Shown here: positions 1 through 7,665 of the stretch, in pieces
How positions within the stretch are numbered: position 1 is the first letter of the stretch
Layout: the number at the start of each line of letters is the position of its first letter
Source of the DNA: Bacteroidales bacterium
GTDB lineage: Bacteria; Bacteroidota; Bacteroidia; Bacteroidales; UBA932
Assembly (NCBI GenBank): GCA_024694675.1
Contig: JAILJO010000117.1
Span: forward strand, 1-38,421
Length of the DNA: 38,421 nt
Direction: 5' to 3'
The notes under the pieces: model-generated
Databases searched by the model: none
Told to the model about the DNA's origin: nothing
Seen by the model: only the letters and a program-made list of their open reading frames with translations
Position numbers and translations under genes: made by a program

Positions 1-1412
1 CCGATGCAGTGCTTTGAGAATATAGAGTGAAGTATAGTTTCCGGATCAAGGAGGGAAGTGCCAAGGATGGTGTTGACTGAGGAGATTGAACTACGCAAAT
101 CTTCTGACAATAATTCAGTGGGGAGGCCTTTGTCCAGGGAAGCGCGGCAACGGGTGAGGGAAGCGGAGGCTTCCTGGAGTGCCTGGTAGTGTCTGGCGTT
201 GGTGACGAAGACGGAATCCGAGTTAGGAATAAGGTCCTTTTCCGACTCTACGAGCTGTTTTTTTAGCTCTTCAAGGCCAATTCCTGACTTTGCAGACACT
301 TTAACGATATTGCACTTTATATCAGCGTGCGAAACAGAATTGTTAAGTATAGTAACAAATTTGTTAATATCGTTTTGCGATAACAAATCGGCTTTATTAA
401 GAAGGAAAAACAGCTTTTGGGTAGTGGGGTCAACCTTATCAGAAAGAAGCTTTACCTGGTCAAGAATATCGGCAGAAGGATCCACTAAAGCAAGGACAAT
501 CTCCGCCAGTGAAAGCTTTTGAAATGCCCTGTCAATACCGATCTTTTCAATGGTATCTGAGGATTCACGGATGCCGGCAGTATCAATGAAGCGGAACAGA
601 ATTCCGCCAAGGTTAAGGGCCTCTTCAATAGTGTCACGGGTGGTCCCGGCTATGTCAGAGACAATGGCTCTGTCTTCTCCCAGAAGTGAATTGAGGAGCG
701 TACTCTTGCCGGCATTTGCAGCACCTACTATGGCAACCGGAACACCGTTCTTAATCATATTGCCCTGCTTGAAGGAAGCAGAAAGGCGGTTTACGTGTTC
801 AAGCGCAGTGTCAAGAAGCTCACCTAGGCGCTTGCGATCTGCGAACTCGACATCTTCTTCCGAAAAGTCCAATTCCAACTCAAGCAGGGAAGCGGTGTCA
901 AGGAGTTCAGTCCTGAGACCGGCCAGTTCCTGCGAAAAGCCTCCTTTAAGCTGGTTCATGGCAACTCTGTGAGATGCTGAAGTAGTGGATGATATGACAT
1001 CTGCAACAGCTTCTGCCTGAGCAAGGTCCATTTTGCCATTAAGGAATGCACGGCGAGTGAATTCGCCTGGTTCCGCAAAGCGGGCACCAGCGGCAATCAA
1101 AAGCCTTACGAGTTCACTGGCTATGTATGACGAAGCATGTGCCGATATCTCTGCTGAGTCTTCTCCGGTATAGCTGTGCGGGGCACGGAAAACAGATACA
1201 AGGACCTGGTCCAAAACAGAGCCGTCCGCCTCCAGAACTTCACCATAGTTAATAGTATAAGCCGCTGCAGAAGAAAGGTTTCCGCTTTTTAACTTAATAA
1301 CTGCATCAACTACTTTAAAGCAATCCGGGCCGCTGACTCTTACAATGGAAATTGCTCCGGTACCAGGAGTGGTGGCCGGAGCAACTATTGTATCTGAATA
1401 CATGCTGTTCAT
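1..1412 (-). CDS. mnmE: tRNA modification GTPase MnmE (3' end cut by window edge)
   Basis: MnmE works with MnmG to add the (carboxymethyl)aminomethyl group to U34 of certain tRNAs in the cytoplasm. I translated the minus strand from the ATG at 1412 (a second in-frame ATG is at 1403). The N-terminal tetrahydrofolate-binding part is followed by the helical domain and a G domain with P-loop GAANAGKST (about residue 228), DTAGIRE (G3, about 277) and NKAD (G4, about 339). The last readable residues are FSKHCIG, matching the family's C-terminal catalytic-Cys motif C-I-G-K, so only about the last codon and the stop are missing. The gene begins 30 bp after the rho stop, so it is probably cotranscribed with rho; the gap is filled by a 28-bp palindromic element that abuts the start codon. 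Family call is secure; the exact start is not. Confidence 0.95.
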   Translation of the reverse strand, partial: MNSMYSDTIVAPATTPGTGAISIVRVSGPDCFKVVDAVIKLKSGNLSSAAAYTINYGEVLEADGSVLDQVLVSVFRAPHSYTGEDSAEISAHASSYIASELVRLLIAAGARFAEPGEFTRRAFLNGKMDLAQAEAVADVISSTTSASHRVAMNQLKGGFSQELAGLRTELLDTASLLELELDFSEEDVEFADRKRLGELLDTALEHVNRLSASFKQGNMIKNGVPVAIVGAANAGKSTLLNSLLGEDRAIVSDIAGTTRDTIEEALNLGGILFRFIDTAGIRESSDTIEKIGIDRAFQKLSLAEIVLALVDPSADILDQVKLLSDKVDPTTQKLFFLLNKADLLSQNDINKFVTILNNSVSHADIKCNIVKVSAKSGIGLEELKKQLVESEKDLIPNSDSVFVTNARHYQALQEASASLTRCRASLDKGLPTELLSEDLRSSISSVNTILGTSLLDPETILHSIFSKHCI

Positions 1413-1440
1413 GAGATTTCTCGACTAGGCTCGAAATGAC
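1413..1440 (+). repeat. 28-bp imperfect palindrome (REP-like element), copy 1
   Basis: The element fills the rho-mnmE gap. It starts GAGATTTC, contains two TCGA half-sites around CTAGGC and ends GAAATGAC. Its ends and length match the element at 24367-24394 read on the minus strand (GA-A/G-ATT at one end, AATGAC at the other), although the stem sequence differs. It resembles palindromes that I recall as dispersed between genes in many bacteria; membership of a family is inference from two copies. Confidence 0.55.
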
Positions 1441-1442
1441 AA

Positions 1443-3188
1443 TCAGTCATAGCGACTGAACTTGGACATGTTGTCCAGAAGCTCTTTGTTTGTCTTGTAC
1501 TCATCCATGTGCTGCTGCATCCAGGTCATGGCCTCTACGGGGTTCATGTCTGCCAGGAGCTTGCGCAGGATCCAGATGCGGTTATTGGAATACGCATCAT
1601 AAAGGAGATCGTCACGACGGGTGCTGGAGAGGATGAGGTTGACGGCAGGGAAGATACGCTTGTTGGAGAGGTTGCGGTCCAGCTGGAGTTCCATGTTGCC
1701 GGTGCCCTTGAATTCCTCGAAGATGACATCGTCCATCTTGGAACCGGTTTCAGTAAGGGCTGTGGCAAGGATGGTGAGGGAACCGCCGCCTTCAATATTA
1801 CGGGCGGCACCGAAGAAGCGCTTGGGCTTCTGGAGAGCGTTGGCATCAACACCACCGGTGAGAACCTTACCAGAAGCGGGCTGAACGGTGTTGTACGCAC
1901 GTGCAAGGCGGGTGATGGAGTCCAGGAGGATAACCACATCGTGACCGCATTCAACCAGGCGGCGGGCCTTGTCAAGGACCATGTTGGCAACCTTGACGTG
2001 GCGTTCTGCGGGCTCATCGAAGGTGGAGGCGACCACTTCTGCCTTTACGCTGCGTTGCATGTCAGTGACCTCTTCAGGGCGCTCATCGATAAGGAGAACA
2101 ATCTCATAAACCTCCGGATGATTGTCTGCAATGGCGTTGGCAATTGCCTTGAGGAGCATGGTCTTACCGGTTTTAGGCTGTGCGACGATGAGGCCGCGCT
2201 GGCCCTTTCCGATTGGAGTGAACATGTCCACCACGCGGATGCTCATGTCTTTCTCATGGCCGTGGCCAAGGAGGTTGAATTTCTCAGTAGGGAAGAGGGG
2301 AGTAAGGAAATCGAACGGAATGCGGTCCCGGACGAATTCAGGGGTGCGTCCGTTGATGAATTTGATCCTGACAAGAGGGAAGTACTTGTCTCCTTCCCTT
2401 GGAGGACGGATTTCTCCGGTGACGGTGTCTCCGTTCTTGAGTGCATTCTGCTTTATCTGCTGCTGGGAGACGTAAATATCGTCCGGAGAGTTGAGATAGT
2501 TATAGTCCGATGAACGGAGGAAGCCGTAGCCGTCAGGCATAATCTCAAGCACGCCCGTAGCCTCTACGGAACCCTCGAATTCAATCTTGGGCTGCTGCGG
2601 CTGAGGCTGTTTCTGCTGCTGTGCCTGCTGTTGCTGGGGCTGCTGGTGTTTTTCCTTCTTTGAAGGCTGCTGCTGAGGGGCGGGAGCGGGCTTTTCTTCC
2701 TTTTCCACATCGTCATCCTTGAGGTCCTCGAAAAGGTCATGGATGAACTGCTTTCCGTCCACTTCTGCAGGTGCCTCCGGCTTGGGTGTCTCTTCCGCCT
2801 GGGCGGTTTTGGGCTTGCGGCCGCGCTTCTTAGGGGCATTCTGCTGTTCCTGGGGTGCAGGAGCCTCAGCCTTGCTCTCTGCGGGCTTTTCCGCCTTTTT
2901 CTCCGCCTTCTGCTTCTCCTGAGCGGGCTTTGCGGCCGGTTTCTCCGCAGGTTTTTCTACGGGCTTCTCTTCCGGCTTCTTCTCCTCTTTCTTGGGACGA
3001 CCGCGCTTTTTAGCAGGCTTGGGGGTAGGAGCGGGCTTCTGGGACTCCAGAAGTGCTTCCTGGTCCAGTATGGAAAAACCAAGACCGGCCTTGTCCATTT
3101 TTTTAGTTCCTTTTATACCGAGCGAATCTGCAAGATTCCTAAGCTCTTGCTCGCTCATATTGTTCAATTCAAATAAGCTGTGAGGCAT
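1443..3188 (-). CDS. rho: Transcription termination factor Rho with long disordered insertion
   Basis: Rho is the hexameric RNA-dependent ATPase that terminates transcription. The 581-aa protein is longer than the roughly 420 aa of E. coli Rho because residues 51-206 are a low-complexity insertion rich in Lys, Pro, Glu, Ala, then Gln (KPxEKP-like repeats; RGRPKK and RGRKPK basic patches; a Gln-rich stretch at about 170-200). Residues 1-50 form the N-terminal helical domain and about 205-285 the cold-shock-like RNA-binding fold. The ATPase core has Walker A QPKTGKT (337-343), Walker B VVILLD (418-423), a Q-loop near 443-449 and an R-loop segment [11 protein letters not shown] (495-505). All catalytic parts look intact. 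Such insertions are known in Bacteroidota, where one in B. thetaiotaomicron Rho is reported to drive condensate formation. A matching promoter lies at 3241-3272; the start is the only sensible ATG. Confidence 0.98.
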   Translation of the reverse strand: MPHSLFELNNMSEQELRNLADSLGIKGTKKMDKAGLGFSILDQEALLESQKPAPTPKPAKKRGRPKKEEKKPEEKPVEKPAEKPAAKPAQEKQKAEKKAEKPAESKAEAPAPQEQQNAPKKRGRKPKTAQAEETPKPEAPAEVDGKQFIHDLFEDLKDDDVEKEEKPAPAPQQQPSKKEKHQQPQQQQAQQQKQPQPQQPKIEFEGSVEATGVLEIMPDGYGFLRSSDYNYLNSPDDIYVSQQQIKQNALKNGDTVTGEIRPPREGDKYFPLVRIKFINGRTPEFVRDRIPFDFLTPLFPTEKFNLLGHGHEKDMSIRVVDMFTPIGKGQRGLIVAQPKTGKTMLLKAIANAIADNHPEVYEIVLLIDERPEEVTDMQRSVKAEVVASTFDEPAERHVKVANMVLDKARRLVECGHDVVILLDSITRLARAYNTVQPASGKVLTGGVDANALQKPKRFFGAARNIEGGGSLTILATALTETGSKMDDVIFEEFKGTGNMELQLDRNLSNKRIFPAVNLILSSTRRDDLLYDAYSNNRIWILRKLLADMNPVEAMTWMQQHMDEYKTNKELLDNMSKFSRYD

Positions 3189-3240
3189 AATGAAAGATAT
3201 ATTTCAAGTAAAGAAGGCTACCCGAACGGGTTTGCCGATG

Positions 3241-3272
3241 CAAAGATAGGAATAATAATCTACTTATGCAAT
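3241..3272 (-). promoter_or_regulatory. Predicted rho promoter
   Basis: On the minus strand, ATTG (3272-3269), a 20-bp spacer and TATCTTTG (3248-3241) fit the Bacteroidota TTTG/TAnnTTTG promoter. The predicted leader is about 45 nt. It contains a small ACCC-GTTC-GGGT stem-loop at 3220-3231, too small to call an attenuator. Confidence 0.6.
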
Positions 3273-3276
3273 AGAC

Positions 3277-6201
3277 CTATCTCAACATATTATCCATGTA
3301 GGAGTCAGATTTCTTGAACCTTAGCAGGTCTGCCAGGGCGGCTGCGTTGGCGGCGATTCTGAAGCTGTAGGACTTGTACATACCCATAGGAACCCAGGAC
3401 ACTGCAATGTTGAAGCAGTGAAGGTCATAGGTTGCGCTTATCTGCGTGGTGGTAAAGCGTACGGCCATGACATCGAAGCCGGAAGTGGCCTGGATGTTCA
3501 TCCTGGGGGTGAGTTTTATGTTGCCGCTCATGTTGAGCGTCTGGGTAAACTTCTTGTTCTCAAGCAGTTCCTTTGTGGCGCTCTGATATGAGTAACTCTT
3601 TGAGTAATTGAAAGAGTAACTGAAATTGATGGACCACGGGGCGTTGGGGTTCATATAATACAGATATCCTCCGGGGATATACTCTCCGGTAACAGGATGG
3701 TAGTATATGCGCTGGTAAGTGTTGTCCGAACCGCCGCCGCGACCACCCGTGCCGCCTTCTCCGCCTCCTTTGGTACCGTCGTTTCCGTCAATGGAACCTT
3801 TTCCGTTGATTGAGTACGATGCCGACAGGGAAGCGTTGGTAAGACGCGCAGGAACACCCGTGGCAATGATATTGTACTTGTTTATCTTCTTTCCCTTCTC
3901 GTCAATTGCGTAGGGATCGAAATTGAGGTTTCCGCTGAGGTTTATCTTCCCCAGAAGGTTGGTGGAGGCCGATACGCCTATAGCCTGCATCTTCAGGGAG
4001 TCCGCCAGGAAGTTGTAGCCGGAACGTATGCTCAACTGGTCCAGCAGCTTAACCTTCTTGCTGCCGGTGCCAGTGGTATCCCTTGCGTCGCGGATCTTCG
4101 CCTCGATATTATTGCCGATGGAGCCGGAGATTGAACCGGTCTTTCCGCGTCCGGGCGGGCTGCCGTTGTTATGGTTGCCGCTTATGCTGTAGATGTTATA
4201 CCAGGTCTCGTCGTGGAAGGTGCCGCGCTTGTCATAATACGGCTCCAGGGTACGCCAGCCATTGAAACCAGTGCCTTTTTCAGGGCTGTAGCTCATTGAA
4301 AGCGACGGGGTCACGACATGTCTTATGGCCTGTATTTTCCGGTGCTTTCCAAAGTTGTACATGCCGTATATACGCGTACTCATGGACATGCTACCGGAGT
4401 AGTTATGGGTCATTCCAAAGTCGTTGAAGGCGGTTCCGGGATCCGATTCCACCTTTTGCGCCATGACCTGGTTGCCGTCCTTGTCCGTGACCATTATCGG
4501 ACTGCCGTTTTCATCGTACTCCGGAACAAGTGTCTGCGTACCGCTGGAGAACATCCAGTTCATACCGTAACTCACGCTTGGCGAAACGTTTATGTACTTG
4601 AATAGCGTAAAGCTTGGAAGGCCAATCTGGAAGTTGTGGTTCATGCCGTTCCGCATGTAGTTCATGGCCTTGATGCCAAGCGAATCGCCGAACTCCTTCA
4701 TACGGTATGTCTGGCCGGTAAGGGAATTGGTCTCAGTAACGTAGTTTCCGTTCTCGTCCATTACATAGTCCTGCATGTCCCTGAGCTTGAAGGAAACGCT
4801 GTTCTGGAAAGATGTGGAATAACCGAACGATATCTTCTCGTATGCCTTTTCCTTACCTACACGTGTCTTCCTCTTGAAAGGATAGAAACGTGTCACAGAG
4901 AAGGTGAGGTTAGGCAGTGTGAACGAGTAGCTGGAGTCCCTTGAATTCTGCTTGTGCAGGGCGTTTATACTAAGGTTGAACTTTCCGTTCCAGTTGTGGG
5001 AGTAGGATATTGACGATCCCACCTGGTTCTGCTGCGCCTGGGTGACGGAAGTTGCGTTGAAGCGGTTGTTGGACGGGCTGGAGAAGTCTACCGATGCCGT
5101 GAACGAAGTACCGGGATGTGCCTTGGAATCCTGTGAGTGTGACCAGCGGAAACCGAAGTTCCTGGACCTCACGAAGTCCGTGCTGCCCTTTTCACCGGTC
5201 TGGTCGTTGGAGAAGGTGAGGGCCAGCTGTCCGTTGAACTTGTAATTCACCTTATAGCGGGAATTCAGGTCAACTGCCCATGAACCAAGCGTATAGTAGT
5301 CTCCGGTCAGAGACAGGTCGAAATAATCTCCGAAGACGAAGTACATGCCCGCGTCGCGGATATAGAAGCCTCGGGCCTGCTCTTCACCGAAGGTTGGCAT
5401 GAGGAGGCCGGTAGCCCTGGAAGGCTTTTTGGGAACGAATCCGAAGGGGAGTATTAGAGGGAATGGAACGCCCGCCACAACAGGCCAAGCCGGGCCAAAA
5501 ACCGTCTTCTGGGACGGCTGGGTGACCACTTTGGCCATACTCAGCTTAAGGTAGTAGTGAGGTTCCTCGAGGTCACAAACCGTGTACACGCCATCCTGCA
5601 TGTTGATGGACTTGTCCGGCATCATCTTAATCTTCTTGCCCTGGAGGAGGCCCTCCGCCTCCTTGGTAATCATATTGGTGATACGGGCTTTCTGGGTGTC
5701 GAAGTTGTAGCGGAGCTCCTCCATCTTGTACTCCTGGCCGCCTTCCGTCATCTCCGGCTGGCCAACCCATTCGCCGGTATTGGGATCCTTACGGCCCCTG
5801 GCGAAGACGGTGTTGGTGGTCATATCGTACTCAATATAATCCGCCGTGAGCTTCATGTTCTGGTACGATACCGTGGCGCCGCCGTAATAGTAAATCATCC
5901 TCTTACCGTCGGAGAAGTCCGTGATAATGGAGTCCTTGGCAGTGGTGAAAGCCGGTTTTTCAAGGGAGCTCTTTCCAAGAAGGTCCAGGGAGTCGCGCCT
6001 GGCCTGTGCAAGGGAGTCTGCGATGCGCAGAGAATCCCTCTGGATTCCAAGGGAATCACGCTGGGCCACAAGTGAATCCAGTTGAGTTTCAAGCCTTGGC
6101 GCACTTGTTGCTGTAGTGTCAACCTGAGAATAGGCGGTAACGGTTATCCCGCAAAGAAGGAGAGCCGCAGCAGCCAGATATTTTACGAACTTGGTTGACA
6201 T
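3277..6201 (-). CDS. lptD: LPS-assembly outer-membrane protein LptD (OstA family)
   Basis: LptD is the outer-membrane translocon that inserts lipopolysaccharide into the outer leaflet together with LptE. The 974-aa protein has a signal peptide (about residues 1-26, ending AYSQ) and a Ser/Asp/Arg/Leu-rich linker with repeated RDSL units (about 40-75). An OstA-type jelly-roll (about 85-230) has the alternating pattern seen in YYYGGATVSYQNMKLTADYI. The rest is a long barrel domain with alternating aromatic strands, including the typical PFGFVPKKPSRATGLLMPTF segment around 250-270. A glycine-rich loop near residues 805-830 is unusual. Length fits Bacteroidota LptD proteins. It is divergent from the amidase gene and has its own promoter at 6239-6269. 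The remote alternative, a generic OstA-like protein, is less likely given the barrel. Confidence 0.93.
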   Translation of the reverse strand: MSTKFVKYLAAAALLLCGITVTAYSQVDTTATSAPRLETQLDSLVAQRDSLGIQRDSLRIADSLAQARRDSLDLLGKSSLEKPAFTTAKDSIITDFSDGKRMIYYYGGATVSYQNMKLTADYIEYDMTTNTVFARGRKDPNTGEWVGQPEMTEGGQEYKMEELRYNFDTQKARITNMITKEAEGLLQGKKIKMMPDKSINMQDGVYTVCDLEEPHYYLKLSMAKVVTQPSQKTVFGPAWPVVAGVPFPLILPFGFVPKKPSRATGLLMPTFGEEQARGFYIRDAGMYFVFGDYFDLSLTGDYYTLGSWAVDLNSRYKVNYKFNGQLALTFSNDQTGEKGSTDFVRSRNFGFRWSHSQDSKAHPGTSFTASVDFSSPSNNRFNATSVTQAQQNQVGSSISYSHNWNGKFNLSINALHKQNSRDSSYSFTLPNLTFSVTRFYPFKRKTRVGKEKAYEKISFGYSTSFQNSVSFKLRDMQDYVMDENGNYVTETNSLTGQTYRMKEFGDSLGIKAMNYMRNGMNHNFQIGLPSFTLFKYINVSPSVSYGMNWMFSSGTQTLVPEYDENGSPIMVTDKDGNQVMAQKVESDPGTAFNDFGMTHNYSGSMSMSTRIYGMYNFGKHRKIQAIRHVVTPSLSMSYSPEKGTGFNGWRTLEPYYDKRGTFHDETWYNIYSISGNHNNGSPPGRGKTGSISGSIGNNIEAKIRDARDTTGTGSKKVKLLDQLSIRSGYNFLADSLKMQAIGVSASTNLLGKINLSGNLNFDPYAIDEKGKKINKYNIIATGVPARLTNASLSASYSINGKGSIDGNDGTKGGGEGGTGGRGGGSDNTYQRIYYHPVTGEYIPGGYLYYMNPNAPWSINFSYSFNYSKSYSYQSATKELLENKKFTQTLNMSGNIKLTPRMNIQATSGFDVMAVRFTTTQISATYDLHCFNIAVSWVPMGMYKSYSFRIAANAAALADLLRFKKSDSYMDNMLR

Positions 6202-6223
6202 TAAAATAATATTGCTAAATTTG
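6191..6223 (+). promoter_or_regulatory. Predicted amidase-gene promoter
   Basis: TTGG (6191-6194), a 21-bp spacer and TAAATTTG (6216-6223) fit the Bacteroidota promoter, predicting a start near 6230 and a leader of about 50 nt. The -33 part lies inside the first codons of lptD on the other strand, and the promoter faces the lptD promoter. Confidence 0.5.
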
Positions 6224-6238
6224 CAATTATATAAGGTA

Positions 6239-6269
6239 CAAAATTAAGACTATTTCCACAATTTTCAAA
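6239..6269 (-). promoter_or_regulatory. Predicted lptD promoter
   Basis: On the minus strand, TTTG (6269-6266), a 19-bp spacer and TAATTTTG (6246-6239) match the Bacteroidota consensus exactly. The predicted start is near 6232, giving a leader of about 30 nt before the lptD ATG at 6201. Confidence 0.65.
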
Positions 6270-6280
6270 ACCGAGCTGTC

Positions 6281-7381
6281 ATGAATAGAGTTTTAAGCCT
6301 GTTTGTCTCTGCCGCCGCTTTACTGGCAATCTTCGTGCCCGCCGGCGCACAGGAGTCAGGTTCCAATGCCCCCATGTCGCTGAAAACCGTGGTAATAGAT
6401 CCGGGCCATGGCGGAAAAGACGCCGGATGTATAAGCCGGGACAAGAAGACTTATGAAAAGAATATCGTCCTGGACGTGTCCAAGAGGCTTGCGGAGAAAA
6501 TCTCATCGGCATACCCGGACGTGGCTGTCCTCATGACCCGCAAAAACGATACCTTCGTAGAACTGGAAAACCGTGCGGTGGTAGCCAACAAGGCCGGCGC
6601 GGACCTTTTCATCTCCATACACGTGAACGCGGTTGAAAAGGGGACTACGGCAAACGGATATTCTATACACTGCCTTGGCCAGTCCAGAATCAAGGGAAAC
6701 GACCTTTATTCAAAGAACCTTGACCTGGTAAAGAGGGAAAACTCCGTAATCATGCTGGAAGAGGGTTACGAAACCAAATACCAGGGATTCGACCCCAACG
6801 ACCCTCAGTCGTCAATTATCTTCAACCTGATGCAGAACGCCCATCTTGGCAACAGCCTACAGTTTGCGGAAGATGTTGCTGCGGCCATGGGTTCATATCC
6901 CATCAAGAACTCCAGGGGAGTGTCCCAGGACCCGTTCTGGGTGCTCTGGCGTACTGCAATGCCCTCCGTCCTTATAGAAATAGGCTTCATCACCAATCCT
7001 GACGACCTTGCCATACTCCGTACAGAAGCCGGCCGCGAAGGCATCGCCCAGAATATCTTCAAGGCATTCTGCACGTTCAAGTCAAGGTACGATGGTTCTG
7101 TAAACATCGCAAAGAGTGAAGAAACACCGGCTGTAGCTCCGGAACCTAAGCCGGCGGCAACAACTGGAAAAGTCAAATACGGAGTGCAGGTTCTGGTTAC
7201 CTCAAGGGAGATGGATCCCAAGGATCCTTTCTTTGCAGGATACAAGCCAACAATGATTAAATCGGGCAAATATTATAAATATGCAATTGGGGTTTCAACA
7301 TCGCAGGAAGAGGTTAAAAAAACCTTCGCAAAAGTGCAGAAGAATTTCCCCGATGCATTTATTATAAAATTCACCGAATAA
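6281..7381 (+). CDS. Secreted N-acetylmuramoyl-L-alanine amidase (Amidase_3, AmiC-like)
   Basis: This zinc enzyme cleaves the amide bond between N-acetylmuramic acid and the stem peptide, normally to split daughter cells. The 366-aa protein has a signal peptide (about 1-23, ending AGAQ), so it acts in the periplasm. The Amidase_3 fold runs from about residue 35 to 270 with the expected zinc ligands H43 (DPGHGG), E59 (TYEKN) and H114 (ISIHVNA), and the catalytic glutamate E233 (IEIGFITN). A Pro/Ala-rich linker (about 282-296) leads to a C-terminal domain of about 70 residues starting KVKYGVQVLVTS. The placement and strand pattern of that domain suggest a SPOR-like peptidoglycan-binding module, but I cannot prove it. 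The gene stands alone after its promoter and is divergent from lptD. Enzyme class is secure; choice among AmiA, AmiB and AmiC names is not. Confidence 0.93.
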   Translation: MNRVLSLFVSAAALLAIFVPAGAQESGSNAPMSLKTVVIDPGHGGKDAGCISRDKKTYEKNIVLDVSKRLAEKISSAYPDVAVLMTRKNDTFVELENRAVVANKAGADLFISIHVNAVEKGTTANGYSIHCLGQSRIKGNDLYSKNLDLVKRENSVIMLEEGYETKYQGFDPNDPQSSIIFNLMQNAHLGNSLQFAEDVAAAMGSYPIKNSRGVSQDPFWVLWRTAMPSVLIEIGFITNPDDLAILRTEAGREGIAQNIFKAFCTFKSRYDGSVNIAKSEETPAVAPEPKPAATTGKVKYGVQVLVTSREMDPKDPFFAGYKPTMIKSGKYYKYAIGVSTSQEEVKKTFAKVQKNFPDAFIIKFTE

Positions 7382-7665
7382 TAATGCTTTTCAGGCGTGT
7401 GTAGAGCCAATTTTCCGCATTTGTCTATTTTGTAATTATTCTAAAAAAGAAAGTTTTTAGAAGGGCGTAAAATCGCAATTCGGTATTGTAAAGTGCTTAA
7501 AAACAAGCATTTGATAAATGGCAATTTTAGGAGGCTCTTCCCATTAATATAAAAAGAAAAAAAATAAAAAACAAGGGCAAATTGTTTTTTTTATCAATTT
7601 TTTTTCACCCATATTTGCATTCCCAATAACCAGTAAACAGTTCGGTTTTACCCAAGTATCCAGTC
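7382..7665 (+). promoter_or_regulatory. AT-rich dnaA upstream region with A/T hairpin
   Basis: This is the longest gene-free stretch in the window (284 bp). It is strongly AT-rich, especially 7540-7608. A perfect 9-bp stem (AAAAAACAA at 7566-7574, TTGTTTTTT at 7582-7590; loop GGGCAAA) is followed by more T, then a second T8 run. It could act as a weak terminator for the amidase gene, as promoter A/T tracts, or as an easily melted element. A 7-of-8 match to the -7 box, CATATTTG, lies at 7610-7617, about 48 bp before the dnaA ATG, without a good -33 box. I see no consensus DnaA-box cluster and no ORF or tRNA here. Confidence 0.45.

Noticed and set aside
1509..2513. Plus-strand 334-aa open frame opposite rho
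   Set aside because: Rho on the minus strand is unmistakable with all motifs; the opposite frame has no recognisable fold, promoter or conserved motif and arises from rho codon use.
3220..3231. Small hairpin in the rho leader as an attenuator
   Set aside because: Only a 4-bp stem with no U run and no leader ORF; likely chance.
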